Assembly (NCBI RefSeq): GCF_003957295.1
Contig: NZ_RQPJ01000003.1
Location: 565,135 to 629,134 of the forward strand
Source of the DNA: Arenibacter aquaticus
Lineage (GTDB): Bacteria; Bacteroidota; Bacteroidia; Flavobacteriales; Flavobacteriaceae
Reading direction: 5' to 3'
DNA length: 64,000 nt
A program made the position numbers and the translations under genes. Positions within the stretch are counted from its first letter, which is position 1. Every line of letters begins with the position of its first letter. The notes beneath the pieces are model-generated. The model did not search any database and was not told the DNA's origin. It saw nothing but the letters and a program-made list of their open reading frames with translations. Of this stretch, positions 54,532 to 63,473 are shown piece after piece.

Positions 54532-55434
54532 ATGAAAGGACTTATAGCAGCAACCTATGCTCCAATGCACCTAGATGGTTCGCTAAATTTGAAGATTATT
54601 CCCCAATATGCAAAATTCCTAATTACCAATAAGGTTAAAGGTGCATTTATTAATGGTTCCACAGGAGACTTTGCCTCCTTGTCGGTAGCCGAAAGAAAAA
54701 AGATTACAAGTGTTTGGGGTGAAAATAAATCCTCGGATTTTTTTGTAATTGATCATGTAGGACATACTAGCCTTAACGAGGCCAAGGAATTGGCCAGATT
54801 TGCAGCGGATAAGGTGGACGGAATTGCTGTCTTGGCCCCTTACTACTTCAGGCTGAACAATATTGATAAATTGGTAGAATACTGCAAGCAAGTAGCAGCA
54901 TGCGCTCCAAATACGCCATTTTATTATTACCACATTCCTATACTTACAGGTGCCAATTTCAATATGGTAGAATTTCTTGAGCTAGCGACCGGACAAATTC
55001 CAAATTTAGCCGGAATAAAGTTTACCAATAACAATTTAATTGATTATAAGTATTCTAAGGAGTTTAATAATGGTTCTGCAAATATACTTTTCGGATTCGA
55101 TGAAATTTTTCTAGCCAGTTTGCCATTTGGGGCAGATGGTTGGGTTGGAAGCACATACAATCATTTGGCTCCATTATATTCATCAATTATTAATGCATTT
55201 AACAACAATGAACACAAGCTGGCTGCAGAACTTCAGCAAAAATCCATGGAATTTGTGGATATCCTAAACAACAAAGGTGGATTTAACGGCACAGCAAAAT
55301 CATTTATGAAGGTGTTGGGGTTAGATCTAGGTCCAAGTAGATTTCCTCACACTACACTAACAGATGCTCAAATAGAGGAGGCCAAAACCGAAATGAATGC
55401 ATTGGGGATTACTTCTTATTTGAGCAAAATATAA
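54532..55434 (+). CDS. nanA: N-acetylneuraminate lyase
   Basis: A 300-residue class I aldolase of the DapA/NanA family. The start GLIAATYAPMHLDGSLN is NanA-like, NGSTGDFASLS holds the GST carboxylate-binding loop, YYYHIPILTG contains the catalytic Tyr (133) and GIKFTNNN the Schiff-base Lys (163). FGFDEIFLASLPFGADGWVG and GSTYN are further conserved. The YYYHIP form, rather than the YN.P of dihydrodipicolinate synthase, supports sialic acid lyase. It cleaves N-acetylneuraminate to pyruvate and ManNAc in the cytoplasm. It heads a + strand cluster with sialidases and sialate esterases. The next steps would be the AGE epimerase at 49528-50700 and a kinase not present here. Confidence 0.93.
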   Translation: MKGLIAATYAPMHLDGSLNLKIIPQYAKFLITNKVKGAFINGSTGDFASLSVAERKKITSVWGENKSSDFFVIDHVGHTSLNEAKELARFAADKVDGIAVLAPYYFRLNNIDKLVEYCKQVAACAPNTPFYYYHIPILTGANFNMVEFLELATGQIPNLAGIKFTNNNLIDYKYSKEFNNGSANILFGFDEIFLASLPFGADGWVGSTYNHLAPLYSSIINAFNNNEHKLAAELQQKSMEFVDILNNKGGFNGTAKSFMKVLGLDLGPSRFPHTTLTDAQIEEAKTEMNALGITSYLSKI

Positions 55435-55501
55435 AAAATTTAAGATTACCATAAATATGACATTCATTAGCCTCTAGAAGATAAAATATTTTAAATAGAA
55501 T

Positions 55502-57574
55502 ATGAGCAAAATAATTTATTTACTATCTCTTTTCTTTACTTTTTCTATTCAAGGACAAAGTATAAAAGTTGCCTGTGTAGGGAATAGTGTCACCTACGGT
55601 TCTCAGGTAAAGGAAAGGGAGTCCAACTCATATCCCGCTCAATTGCAAGAAATGTTGGGCAATGAGTATGAGGTAATTAATTTTGGATATCCAGGAGCAA
55701 CAGTACTAAAAAACGGACATAAACCATATTGGAACAATTCTATATTCAAGAGATCCAAATCTTTTGAACCAAATCTAGTCATTATTCACCTAGGACTTAA
55801 TGATCAAGGGAATAATAATTGGCCGGAGCATAAAGAAGACTTTATTTCGGATTATTTAGACTTGATTGAAAAGTATAGAAGCCTTTCCTCTTTGCCTGAA
55901 ATAATTATCTGTAAATTATCACCTTCCTTTTCTGGTCATCATTGGTTTGAAGAGGGGATGCGGGAAAACTACAAAGAAATCCAAGCCAAAATTGATACAA
56001 TAGGAGTGCTAGCAGGTGTTGATATCATTGATTTACAAAATCCCTTATACCATTTCCCAGAATTTTATGCAGATGACCTTCATCCCGCCAAGGAAGGCGC
56101 CACTGTTATCGCCAATAAAATATATCAATTTATAAGCGGAAATTATGGAGGCCTAAAGCTTCCCATGTTATATGGGGAGAACATGGTATTCCAAAGAAAT
56201 GTACCCTTGATTATAAATGGCACAGCTAACGCTCTAGACGAAATAACAGTACGTTTTAATGGGGAGACCATACGAACAAAAGTATCAAAGCACGGGCAAT
56301 GGAAGGTAACATATCCTGCGAAGGGGGCTGGCGGACCTTATAAACTTTCGATAAGGTCCACATACTCTGGAGACGTCAATATTACCAACGTCTATATAGG
56401 TGAGGTATGGCTTGCTTCCGGACAGTCCAATATGGACTTTAAGTTAAGTAAGTCACTTCATGGACGGTCAGTTATAAAAGACTCCTTAAACTCCAATATC
56501 TTTTTATTTTCAATGGATGGAAAAGCCCACCCGTCTAACCATGTGTTTTCTTTAGAAGACTTGACGAACTGTAATGCTTCGAATTATTTTCAACCTTCAG
56601 GATGGAGTAATAAGCCTGATGCAGTAATGAAAAACTTTTCAGCTATAGCATATTCTTTTGCTTATAATCTTCAGAAAGAATTAAAGGTCCCTGTTGGAAT
56701 CGTATGTAATGCTGTAGGTGGATCTACTACCCAGAGTTGGATAAGTAGAGAAGCCATGGAAACAACACATCAAACTATAAGTCTACTAAATGACACGCAT
56801 CTAAACCCCCTGGTACATCCCTGGGTTTCCAATCGAAAAGCTATAAATTTATCTAAAATGAGGGATTTTGGTGTAAAGGCCAGGCATCCATTTGATCCTA
56901 CCATGTTGTTTGACGCAGGCATTGCTCCCATTAAAGACTTTCCTATAAAGGGAGTAATCTGGTATCAAGGAGAATCAAATGCGGAGAGGCATGAATTGCA
57001 TTCAAAATTATTTAAAATGATGGTAACTGATTGGCGAGATAAATGGAATACCCCTCACCTGTCTTTCAACTATGTACAATTAAGCAGTATAAATAGACCA
57101 AATTGGGGCAAATTTAGAGATTCGCAACGGAAATTGTTATCCATTCCCAATACCGGAATGGCTGTATCTTTAGATGTGGGGCATCCTACTGATGTACATC
57201 CAAAAAAAAAGTGGATAGTAGGTAAACGTTTGTCCAGAATCGCCTTGGCAAAAGATTATGGTTTAAACACCCCCTATTCTGGACCTATGTTGGACTTTGT
57301 GAATGTGAGAAATAGCGTTTTGGAAATTCATTTTACCCACGCAAACGGTTTAACGACCAATGATGGAAAGGCTGTTCGAGATATAGAAATTGCTGGTGCC
57401 GACAAAGTGTTTGTAAAGGCTGAAAACCAAATTAACAATGATATTATAGAGGTGTGGAATAAGGTCGTTGAGAAACCAAGGTATGTTAGGTATGGCTATA
57501 GTTCCTATACTGATGGAAATTTGGTCAATAAAGATGGGTTCCCTGCGTCCACTTTCTCCAATTTGGTAGATTAG
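55502..57574 (+). CDS. SGNH hydrolase fused to sialate O-acetylesterase domain
   Basis: A 690-residue exported enzyme (signal peptide ending FSIQGQ) with two esterase domains. Residues about 20-215 are an SGNH hydrolase: nucleophile in CVGNSVTYGS, Gly/Asn in HLGLNDQ and Asp-His in DDLHPAKEG. From about 220 on, a sialate O-acetylesterase (SASA) type domain follows, with LASGQSNMDF (nucleophile Ser), GGSTTQSWIS, GVIWYQGESNA and DVGHPTDVHPKKK (Asp/His). Both probably remove O-acetyl groups, so the protein may handle more than one acetyl position or substrate. Its position after nanA and before two sialidases makes O-acetylated sialic acid the likely target. Confidence 0.9.
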   Translation: MSKIIYLLSLFFTFSIQGQSIKVACVGNSVTYGSQVKERESNSYPAQLQEMLGNEYEVINFGYPGATVLKNGHKPYWNNSIFKRSKSFEPNLVIIHLGLNDQGNNNWPEHKEDFISDYLDLIEKYRSLSSLPEIIICKLSPSFSGHHWFEEGMRENYKEIQAKIDTIGVLAGVDIIDLQNPLYHFPEFYADDLHPAKEGATVIANKIYQFISGNYGGLKLPMLYGENMVFQRNVPLIINGTANALDEITVRFNGETIRTKVSKHGQWKVTYPAKGAGGPYKLSIRSTYSGDVNITNVYIGEVWLASGQSNMDFKLSKSLHGRSVIKDSLNSNIFLFSMDGKAHPSNHVFSLEDLTNCNASNYFQPSGWSNKPDAVMKNFSAIAYSFAYNLQKELKVPVGIVCNAVGGSTTQSWISREAMETTHQTISLLNDTHLNPLVHPWVSNRKAINLSKMRDFGVKARHPFDPTMLFDAGIAPIKDFPIKGVIWYQGESNAERHELHSKLFKMMVTDWRDKWNTPHLSFNYVQLSSINRPNWGKFRDSQRKLLSIPNTGMAVSLDVGHPTDVHPKKKWIVGKRLSRIALAKDYGLNTPYSGPMLDFVNVRNSVLEIHFTHANGLTTNDGKAVRDIEIAGADKVFVKAENQINNDIIEVWNKVVEKPRYVRYGYSSYTDGNLVNKDGFPASTFSNLVD

Positions 57575-57656
57575 TAAAACGTATATAAAGGAGAATTGTA
57601 AAATCTCACTTTTACCAAAATGAGATATCAGATAAACAAATTTAAAGATAGCAAAA

Positions 57657-58322
57657 TTGAATCTTAGGGCATTAATAATTTTTGGATTTTTATTTTTTTC
57701 ATTTTCGGCCAATTGTCAAGAGTTTTCTGAGCATTATTATATACGCAAAGCAGAATTTGAAGCAGAACCCGATACACAAGAAGAAATAATCCTTCTTGGA
57801 AACAGTATTACCGAAGGTGGCAATTGGCGGACACTATTCCCTAATAAAAATATGGTAAACAGGGGGATCAGTGGCGATACCACAGCAGGAATCTTAAATA
57901 GACTATCCGAAATAACCTCCTCCCAACCACGAAAAATATTCCTTCTAGTTGGCACCAATGATCTTGCTAAAGGGAAAACTGAATCGTATGTACTGGATCA
58001 CGTGGAAACCATATTGCGAAAAATAAAAAATGAATCGAGCAATACCAAATTGTACCTACAAAGTATTCTTCCTGTTAATCCTTATGTAGGAAACAAATTT
58101 TCAAAGCACAAGAAAAATCAAAAATTAATTGTCACCGTGAATCGAAAATTAAAGGAGCTTTCTGCAAAAATGAAGGTAAACTTTATAGATCTACATAAAA
58201 AGTTCAAAAACCATGAAGGGGTGTTAAACAAGAAATATACTTACGATGGTTTGCATTTGAATCAGAAGGGATATCACAAGTGGAAAAAAGAACTAAACCC
58301 ATTCATCAGGAAAAAAACGTAA
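57657..58322 (+). CDS. Exported SGNH/GDSL-type esterase
   Basis: A 221-residue SGNH hydrolase starting with TTG at 57657. The preceding ATG at 57620 is out of frame and stops at once, while the TTG start is followed immediately by a good signal peptide (LIIFGFLFFSFSANCQ). Catalytic blocks: ILLGNSITEGG (Ser), NRGISGDTTAG (Gly), LLVGTNDLAKG (Asn) and YDGLHLNQKGY (Asp-His). This is the GDSL family seen in platelet-activating-factor acetylhydrolase-like and carbohydrate esterases. It probably removes acetyl groups from a glycan alongside the two-domain esterase encoded just upstream. Confidence 0.88.
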   Translation: MNLRALIIFGFLFFSFSANCQEFSEHYYIRKAEFEAEPDTQEEIILLGNSITEGGNWRTLFPNKNMVNRGISGDTTAGILNRLSEITSSQPRKIFLLVGTNDLAKGKTESYVLDHVETILRKIKNESSNTKLYLQSILPVNPYVGNKFSKHKKNQKLIVTVNRKLKELSAKMKVNFIDLHKKFKNHEGVLNKKYTYDGLHLNQKGYHKWKKELNPFIRKKT

Positions 58323-58371
58323 CGTAACAAACTTATTAACAAAAAAATTAAACATAAATAACTTTATACAC

Positions 58372-59946
58372 ATGAAAAAACAAGTTAGTTTATTTACCGC
58401 CTATTGTATTATAGCAATAGTTTTATTGTCGTGTGCAGAAAAAAAAGACTCACAACAGGTTAATATTTCCTATGAGGCTAATCAACCCGTAAGACCTGTA
58501 CTTACCCTAAAGGATAAGAACAAAGTTGTTCAAATTAAATTGAACGTTCCAAATGAAGCTTCAAACCTAACGGTAACCTCTATGGACTTTAGTTTAGAAG
58601 GAACAACTAACCTGAAAGATATTACAGATATAGAAATATTCTCTTCGTTTATGGAGCCTCGATTTGAGACAGGAACCAAATTTGGAACAAGTAAACAAAT
58701 CTCATACAAGATTAAGATAGATGGACATCAACCATTACAAACCGGGGACAATTATTTCTGGTTGTCAATGGCATTACAGGATAGTGTTAATTTATCCAAT
58801 AAAATTAGTGCAAAAAGCATATCTATTACTTTGGCCAACGGGCAAGTACTCAAACCTAATAAAGATAGACAACAAACTGCACAAAGAATAGGTGTCGCAT
58901 TAAGACAACACAATCAGGATAACGTGGATACGTATCGAATTCCGGGCTTGGTAACTACTAACAAAGGAACTTTGATTGCAGTTTATGACAACCGATATAA
59001 CGGAAGTGTTGACTTGCAGGCAGACGTAGACGTAGGTATGAGCCGCAGTACAGACGGAGGTACTACATGGGAACCAATGCAAGTAATTATGGATATGGGT
59101 GAATATGGGGGTAAACCGCAAGATGAAAATGGAATTGGTGATCCATCCATTCTTGTAGATAGAAATACCGGAACTATATGGGTGGCAGCAGTATGGGCCC
59201 ATGGACATCCAGGAAAACGAAATTGGCATGCATCAAAACCAGGCATGACTCCAGAAGAAACCAGTCAATTTGTTTTGGTGAAAAGCGAAGATGACGGCCT
59301 TACATGGTCCCCCCCTATTAATATCACATCACAGATAAAAAAGCCAGAATGGCAACTATTATTGCAGGGGCCCGGTAAAGGAATAACTATGAAGGACGGG
59401 ACCTTGGTATTTCCTGCTCAGTTTAAAGATAAAGATAGGATGCCACACTCTACAATAATCTATAGCAAAGACGCTGGTCGTTCATGGAAAATTGGCACAG
59501 GCGCAAGGTCCAATACTACAGAAGCTCAGGTGGTACAACTGGATGACGAAAGCTTAATGATAAATATGCGCGATAACCGTGGAGGATCCAGAGCTGTGGC
59601 TATAACAAAGGATTTAGGAAAAACCTGGGAAGACCATATTTCCTCTAGAAGTGCTCTTATTGAACCAGTATGCATGGCAAGCTTAATCAGTTTTAATCAT
59701 TCTGATAAAGGAAAATTACTTTTCTTTTTCAATCCCAATAATAAGAGGTACAGAAAGAATATGACCTTAAAAACAAGTTTCGACCAGGGCATTACCTGGC
59801 CAGTGAACAATCAATTGGAACTATTTGAAGACTCTTGTTATGGATATTCCTGTATGACGGTAATTGACGATAATCACATCGGAATTTTATACGAAGGAAA
59901 AAAGGAATTATACTTTGAAAAGGTAAATTTAAACGAATTGTTTTAA
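58372..59946 (+). CDS. Exo-alpha-sialidase (GH33-type) with N-terminal beta domain
   Basis: A 524-residue lipoprotein (lipobox VLLSC). An N-terminal beta-sandwich (about 25-165) precedes a six-bladed sialidase propeller. The first catalytic Arg is in the RIP motif of TYRIPGLVTT. Five Asp-box repeats are visible (STDGGTTW, EDDGLTW, KDAGRSW, KDLGKTW, FDQGITW). The Glu/Arg region is TEAQVVQLDDESLMINMRDN, and the nucleophile Tyr lies in DSCYGYSCMTVI with ILYEG following. It releases terminal sialic acids at the cell surface or periplasm. It is followed after 1 base by a sulfatase gene. A second sialidase is encoded at 62248-63387. Confidence 0.93.
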   Translation: MKKQVSLFTAYCIIAIVLLSCAEKKDSQQVNISYEANQPVRPVLTLKDKNKVVQIKLNVPNEASNLTVTSMDFSLEGTTNLKDITDIEIFSSFMEPRFETGTKFGTSKQISYKIKIDGHQPLQTGDNYFWLSMALQDSVNLSNKISAKSISITLANGQVLKPNKDRQQTAQRIGVALRQHNQDNVDTYRIPGLVTTNKGTLIAVYDNRYNGSVDLQADVDVGMSRSTDGGTTWEPMQVIMDMGEYGGKPQDENGIGDPSILVDRNTGTIWVAAVWAHGHPGKRNWHASKPGMTPEETSQFVLVKSEDDGLTWSPPINITSQIKKPEWQLLLQGPGKGITMKDGTLVFPAQFKDKDRMPHSTIIYSKDAGRSWKIGTGARSNTTEAQVVQLDDESLMINMRDNRGGSRAVAITKDLGKTWEDHISSRSALIEPVCMASLISFNHSDKGKLLFFFNPNNKRYRKNMTLKTSFDQGITWPVNNQLELFEDSCYGYSCMTVIDDNHIGILYEGKKELYFEKVNLNELF

Positions 59947-59947
59947 T

Positions 59948-61447
59948 ATGCAGGTTCCACCAATTATTTCCATCATATTCATCCTATTATTAGTGTTGAA
60001 TTCTTGTAACACCGATTCGGAAAATAATTCTAAACAAAAAAACGAGTCACCAAATATTATATTGATAATGGCGGATGATTTGGGTTGGGGAGATGTGGCA
60101 TATAATGGCAACAAAATAGTAAAAACCCCTCATTTAGATCAAATGGCCTCGGAAGGATTAAAACTTAATAGGTTTTATGCGGCTGCTCCAGTATGTTCCC
60201 CTACACGGGCCAGTGCTCTTACAGGAAGGCATCCATACAGGGTAAAGATACCGTGGGCCGGAGATGGATTTATTCATCCAAATGAATTAACCATAGCAGA
60301 AATGCTTAAAACCAAAGGCTATGCCACAGGTCATTTTGGTAAATGGCATGTTGGAGGAATGAGCCAGAGTTTTAAACAAAGTTATTTCCCTGGCCCCTTA
60401 ACAACCTACTCCCCTCCTTGGGAGAATGGTTTTGAAGTATCGTTTTCCACAGAATCTATGATGCCTACCTATAACCCCTATTACCATGTTGGTGGAGATT
60501 ATGGCGCAGATGAATATAGAATGATTCAAACTGAAGCTGTAACTCATGGTCAAAATACCGGAGGACATAGGTGGAGGGATGTTTACTGGACAGGTCCAGG
60601 TCAATTTTTAGATAGCAATCCCGGCGGTGATGATGCCGAATTGGTAATGGACAAGGCGCTGGAATTCATTGAAGAAAAAACAGAATTAGATAAGCAATTC
60701 CTAGCTGTAATTTGGTTTCATAACGTTCATACTCCTGTAGTTTCAGGTAAAAAGCATCGAGAACTCTATAAAGGTTTGACCACAAAAGAACAACATTGGT
60801 ATGGAGCAATATCAGCCATGGACGATCAAATAGGCAGGTTGAGGGCTGAATTGAAAAATATGAATATTAGCGAAAATACAATCGTATGGTTCTGTAGTGA
60901 TAATGGCCCTTCCTATATTCACAATCTAAACTCTGCAGGACCTTATAGAGGCAAAAAAGCGGAACTACTTGAAGGCGGAATAATAGTTCCTTCTATTATA
61001 GAGTGGCCTGCAAAATTTACAGCTCCAGCCATTATAAATACTCCGATGGTTACTAGTGACTTCTTCCCAACTTTGTTAGAAATAAGTGGTGTTAAATGGC
61101 AAGGTCAAGTGCCAATTGACGGAGAAAATGTTTTTCCAATTTTAACGGGGGATACAATACACCGAAAACAACCCATTGGATTTAGGTCACCGTTGCCGGT
61201 TCGACTTAACCTAGAAAAAACACAAAATGCAGAACAATGGGCCTACATAGATCATCAATACAAACTTATTTCTATGGATAATGGTAAAACCTATCAATTA
61301 TACGATCTATCCGCGGATGTACGGGAAAGTGTTGATCTTTCTGAACAATTACCGGATATCAAACAAAAGTTATTAGAGGGATTGTTAACGTGGTCTCGTT
61401 CGATTGACACCGAATTAGAGATGCAAAATAATACCTATGAAAAATAA
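59948..61447 (+). CDS. Lipoprotein sulfatase (formylglycine type), sialidase-linked
   Basis: A 499-residue sulfatase with lipobox LNSC (Cys20). The metal site starts at NIILIMADDLGWGDVAYN and the formylglycine motif is CSPTR at residues 83-87, followed by ASALTGR. GKWHVGGM, IWFHNVHTPVVSG, WFCSDNGPSYIHN and EGGIIVPSIIEWP are further conserved family segments. It is transcribed with sialidases on both sides: it starts 1 base after the first sialidase ends, and the creatininase-like gene overlaps its end by 11 bases. This linkage suggests desulfation of a sialylated glycan or of sulfated sialic acid itself, but no sequence feature fixes the position. Confidence 0.93.
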   Translation: MQVPPIISIIFILLLVLNSCNTDSENNSKQKNESPNIILIMADDLGWGDVAYNGNKIVKTPHLDQMASEGLKLNRFYAAAPVCSPTRASALTGRHPYRVKIPWAGDGFIHPNELTIAEMLKTKGYATGHFGKWHVGGMSQSFKQSYFPGPLTTYSPPWENGFEVSFSTESMMPTYNPYYHVGGDYGADEYRMIQTEAVTHGQNTGGHRWRDVYWTGPGQFLDSNPGGDDAELVMDKALEFIEEKTELDKQFLAVIWFHNVHTPVVSGKKHRELYKGLTTKEQHWYGAISAMDDQIGRLRAELKNMNISENTIVWFCSDNGPSYIHNLNSAGPYRGKKAELLEGGIIVPSIIEWPAKFTAPAIINTPMVTSDFFPTLLEISGVKWQGQVPIDGENVFPILTGDTIHRKQPIGFRSPLPVRLNLEKTQNAEQWAYIDHQYKLISMDNGKTYQLYDLSADVRESVDLSEQLPDIKQKLLEGLLTWSRSIDTELEMQNNTYEK

Positions 61448-62210
61448 GATAAGACCTTACATTTTAGCAGAAAACAATTGGAAATCGGTAAAGAAAACAA
61501 AGTACACCGTGGCGGTATTACCTTGGGGAGCTACTGAAGCGCACAACTACCATTTACCTTACGCTACAGACAACATTTTGTCTGAGAATGCAGCAATAGA
61601 AAGTGCAAAATTAGCTTGGGAAAACGGAGCAAAGGTTGTGGTGCTGCCCACTATTCCATTCGGCGTAAACACAGGGCAAATGGATGTAAAACTATGCATA
61701 AACATGAATCCGAGTACCCAATACGCTATTTTAAAGGATACCATTCAGGTATTGGACACGCACGGAATAAACAAATTAGTTATTGTAAATGGCCATGGGG
61801 GAAACGATTTTAAACAGATCATTAGAGAGTTAAGTTTAGAGTTCCCTAAGGTGTTTGTATGTGCACTAAATTGGTGGAGCAGTCTGGACTCCAAAGCTTT
61901 TTTTAGAGAACCAGGAGATCATGCTGGCGAATTAGAAACCTCAGCAATGATGCACTTGAACCCTGAATTGGTTTTACCACTATCTGAGGCGGGACTAGGA
62001 TCAGCCAAATCCTTTAAAATAAATGGACTAAAACAAGGTTGGGTCAAGGCACAACGAAAATGGACCAAAGTAACCGAGGATACCGGAGTTGGCAACCCTA
62101 AACTCGCCGACAAAGAAAAGGGAAAGATGTTTTTTGAACAATCCGTAAAAAACATAGGTAGTTTTTTGGAAGATCTTCATCAAACTGATATAGATGATAT
62201 TTATGAATAA
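61437..62210 (+). CDS. Creatininase-family amidohydrolase
   Basis: A 257-residue cytoplasmic protein of the creatinine amidohydrolase fold. Metal ligands are visible in LPWGATEAHNYHLPYATDN (Glu, His, Asp), the VNGHGGND motif and the GDHAGELETSAMM segment (His, Glu). The family includes creatininase, MftE peptidase and FAPy deformylase, all cleaving C-N bonds. Here it overlaps the sulfatase gene and precedes the second sialidase, so it may open a lactam or deacylate an aminosugar such as an unusual N-acyl neuraminic or mannosamine derivative. That role is inferred only from location. Confidence 0.85.
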   Translation: MKNKIRPYILAENNWKSVKKTKYTVAVLPWGATEAHNYHLPYATDNILSENAAIESAKLAWENGAKVVVLPTIPFGVNTGQMDVKLCINMNPSTQYAILKDTIQVLDTHGINKLVIVNGHGGNDFKQIIRELSLEFPKVFVCALNWWSSLDSKAFFREPGDHAGELETSAMMHLNPELVLPLSEAGLGSAKSFKINGLKQGWVKAQRKWTKVTEDTGVGNPKLADKEKGKMFFEQSVKNIGSFLEDLHQTDIDDIYE

Positions 62211-62247
62211 CAAAAAATTTGGAAATTAATCAATTAAATTTTAAAAC

Positions 62248-63387
62248 ATGAAAAAAACTATTATTGGACTATTATTAATTACAGGGTCTTTCGCAATGGC
62301 TCAAAAAAAGGTACATCAAATTGCCGAAGGCGTTAAGGTGCATCAAGACCTATTCAATTCAACAATGGCGGAAGGGGTCGCCTGCTACAGGATACCAGCA
62401 ATTGTAACAGCCCCTAATGGAGATGTCATTGCGGCCATAGATGAAAGGGTTCCTTCTTGTGGTGATCTTAAATATAGTAAAGATATTAATATCGTGATCA
62501 GAAGAAGTAGTGATAACGGAAAAACATGGACGCCAATTGAAACAGTGGTGGATCTCCCATTCGGTAAATCGGTATCTGATCCTTCAATTATTGTAGACGA
62601 AGATACTAAAGAAATATTCATGTTTTACAATTATATGGATTTGGAAAACGAACGCGATATCTATTACTTCCATATGGTAAAAAGTTCTGACAACGGTAAG
62701 ACTTGGAGCCAACCACAAGACATTACAAAACAGATTGCTAAAGAAGAATGGAAAAATGATTTTAAATTTATAACCTCTGGACGAGGAATTCAAACTAGCT
62801 CAGGAAAATTATTACATACTATGGTAAATCTAAATAATGGATTACATCTCTTTGCAAGTGATGACCATGGAAAATCATGGTATTTAATAGATACTCCAAT
62901 TAAACCGGCAAATGAATCCAAAGTAGTGGAATTAGCCGATGGAAGATGGATGATCAACTCTAGAGTGAACAAAAGCGGGATGCGATATACCCATATCTCC
63001 AATGACGAAGGAAAAACATGGACAACTTCTCCAGAACCAGAACTAATAGATCCTGGCTGTAATGGCAGTATAATAAGGTACACCTCCATTGAGCAAGGGT
63101 TTAAAAAAAATAGATTACTCTTTTCAAATGCAAAAATGGAAAAAGGAAGAAAGAACATGACCGTTCGAATTAGCTATGATGAAGGTACAACTTGGTCAAA
63201 AGGTAAAACTATTTATACCGGGGGTTCGGCTTATTCTTCTTTGACCGTTTTAGAGAATGGGGATATCGGATTGTTCTTTGAAAAAGATGGCTATAAAGAG
63301 AATCCATTTGTAAGTTTCTCTTTAAAATGGCTGACCGATGGTGATGATAAATGGAGAAAACCCTCATCAAAACAAAAAGGACATTAG
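62248..63387 (+). CDS. Exo-alpha-sialidase (GH33-type)
   Basis: A 379-residue exported sialidase with a short signal peptide (ending SFAMAQ) and no extra N-terminal domain. The RIP motif is in CYRIPAIVTAPNGD. Asp boxes are SSDNGKTW (twice), DDHGKSW, NDEGKTW and YDEGTTW. Catalytic regions: ESKVVELADGRWMINSRV (Glu), RKNMTVRISYDEG (Arg) and GGSAYSSLTVLENGDIGLFFE (Tyr nucleophile with its Glu). It is about as long as compact bacterial sialidases. It differs from the lipoprotein sialidase encoded at 58372-59946, so the two may divide the work by location or linkage. It ends the + strand cluster, 86 bases before a convergent AraC gene. Confidence 0.93.
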   Translation: MKKTIIGLLLITGSFAMAQKKVHQIAEGVKVHQDLFNSTMAEGVACYRIPAIVTAPNGDVIAAIDERVPSCGDLKYSKDINIVIRRSSDNGKTWTPIETVVDLPFGKSVSDPSIIVDEDTKEIFMFYNYMDLENERDIYYFHMVKSSDNGKTWSQPQDITKQIAKEEWKNDFKFITSGRGIQTSSGKLLHTMVNLNNGLHLFASDDHGKSWYLIDTPIKPANESKVVELADGRWMINSRVNKSGMRYTHISNDEGKTWTTSPEPELIDPGCNGSIIRYTSIEQGFKKNRLLFSNAKMEKGRKNMTVRISYDEGTTWSKGKTIYTGGSAYSSLTVLENGDIGLFFEKDGYKENPFVSFSLKWLTDGDDKWRKPSSKQKGH

Positions 63388-63424
63388 TAAAGTCTATCCT
63401 AATAAAATATTAAGAATATTAATT

Positions 63425-63459
63425 GGGCTTGTATGATGGCTAACAACCTGTACAAGCCT
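63425..63459. terminator. Bidirectional terminator-like hairpin between convergent genes
   Basis: GGCTTGTA (63426-63433) pairs with TACAAGCC (63451-63458) across a 17-base loop, extended by a G-T pair, and is followed by a T-rich stretch. It lies between the ends of the second sialidase and the convergent AraC gene, where a shared terminator is expected. Confidence 0.55.
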
Positions 63460-63473
63460 TTGAACTATTTCAA

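Noticed and set aside
54532-55434. Dihydrodipicolinate synthase or 2-keto-3-deoxy-aldolase instead of sialic acid lyase
   Set aside because: The YYYHIP motif, the GLIAATYAPM start and the sialidase/SASA neighbourhood favour NanA.
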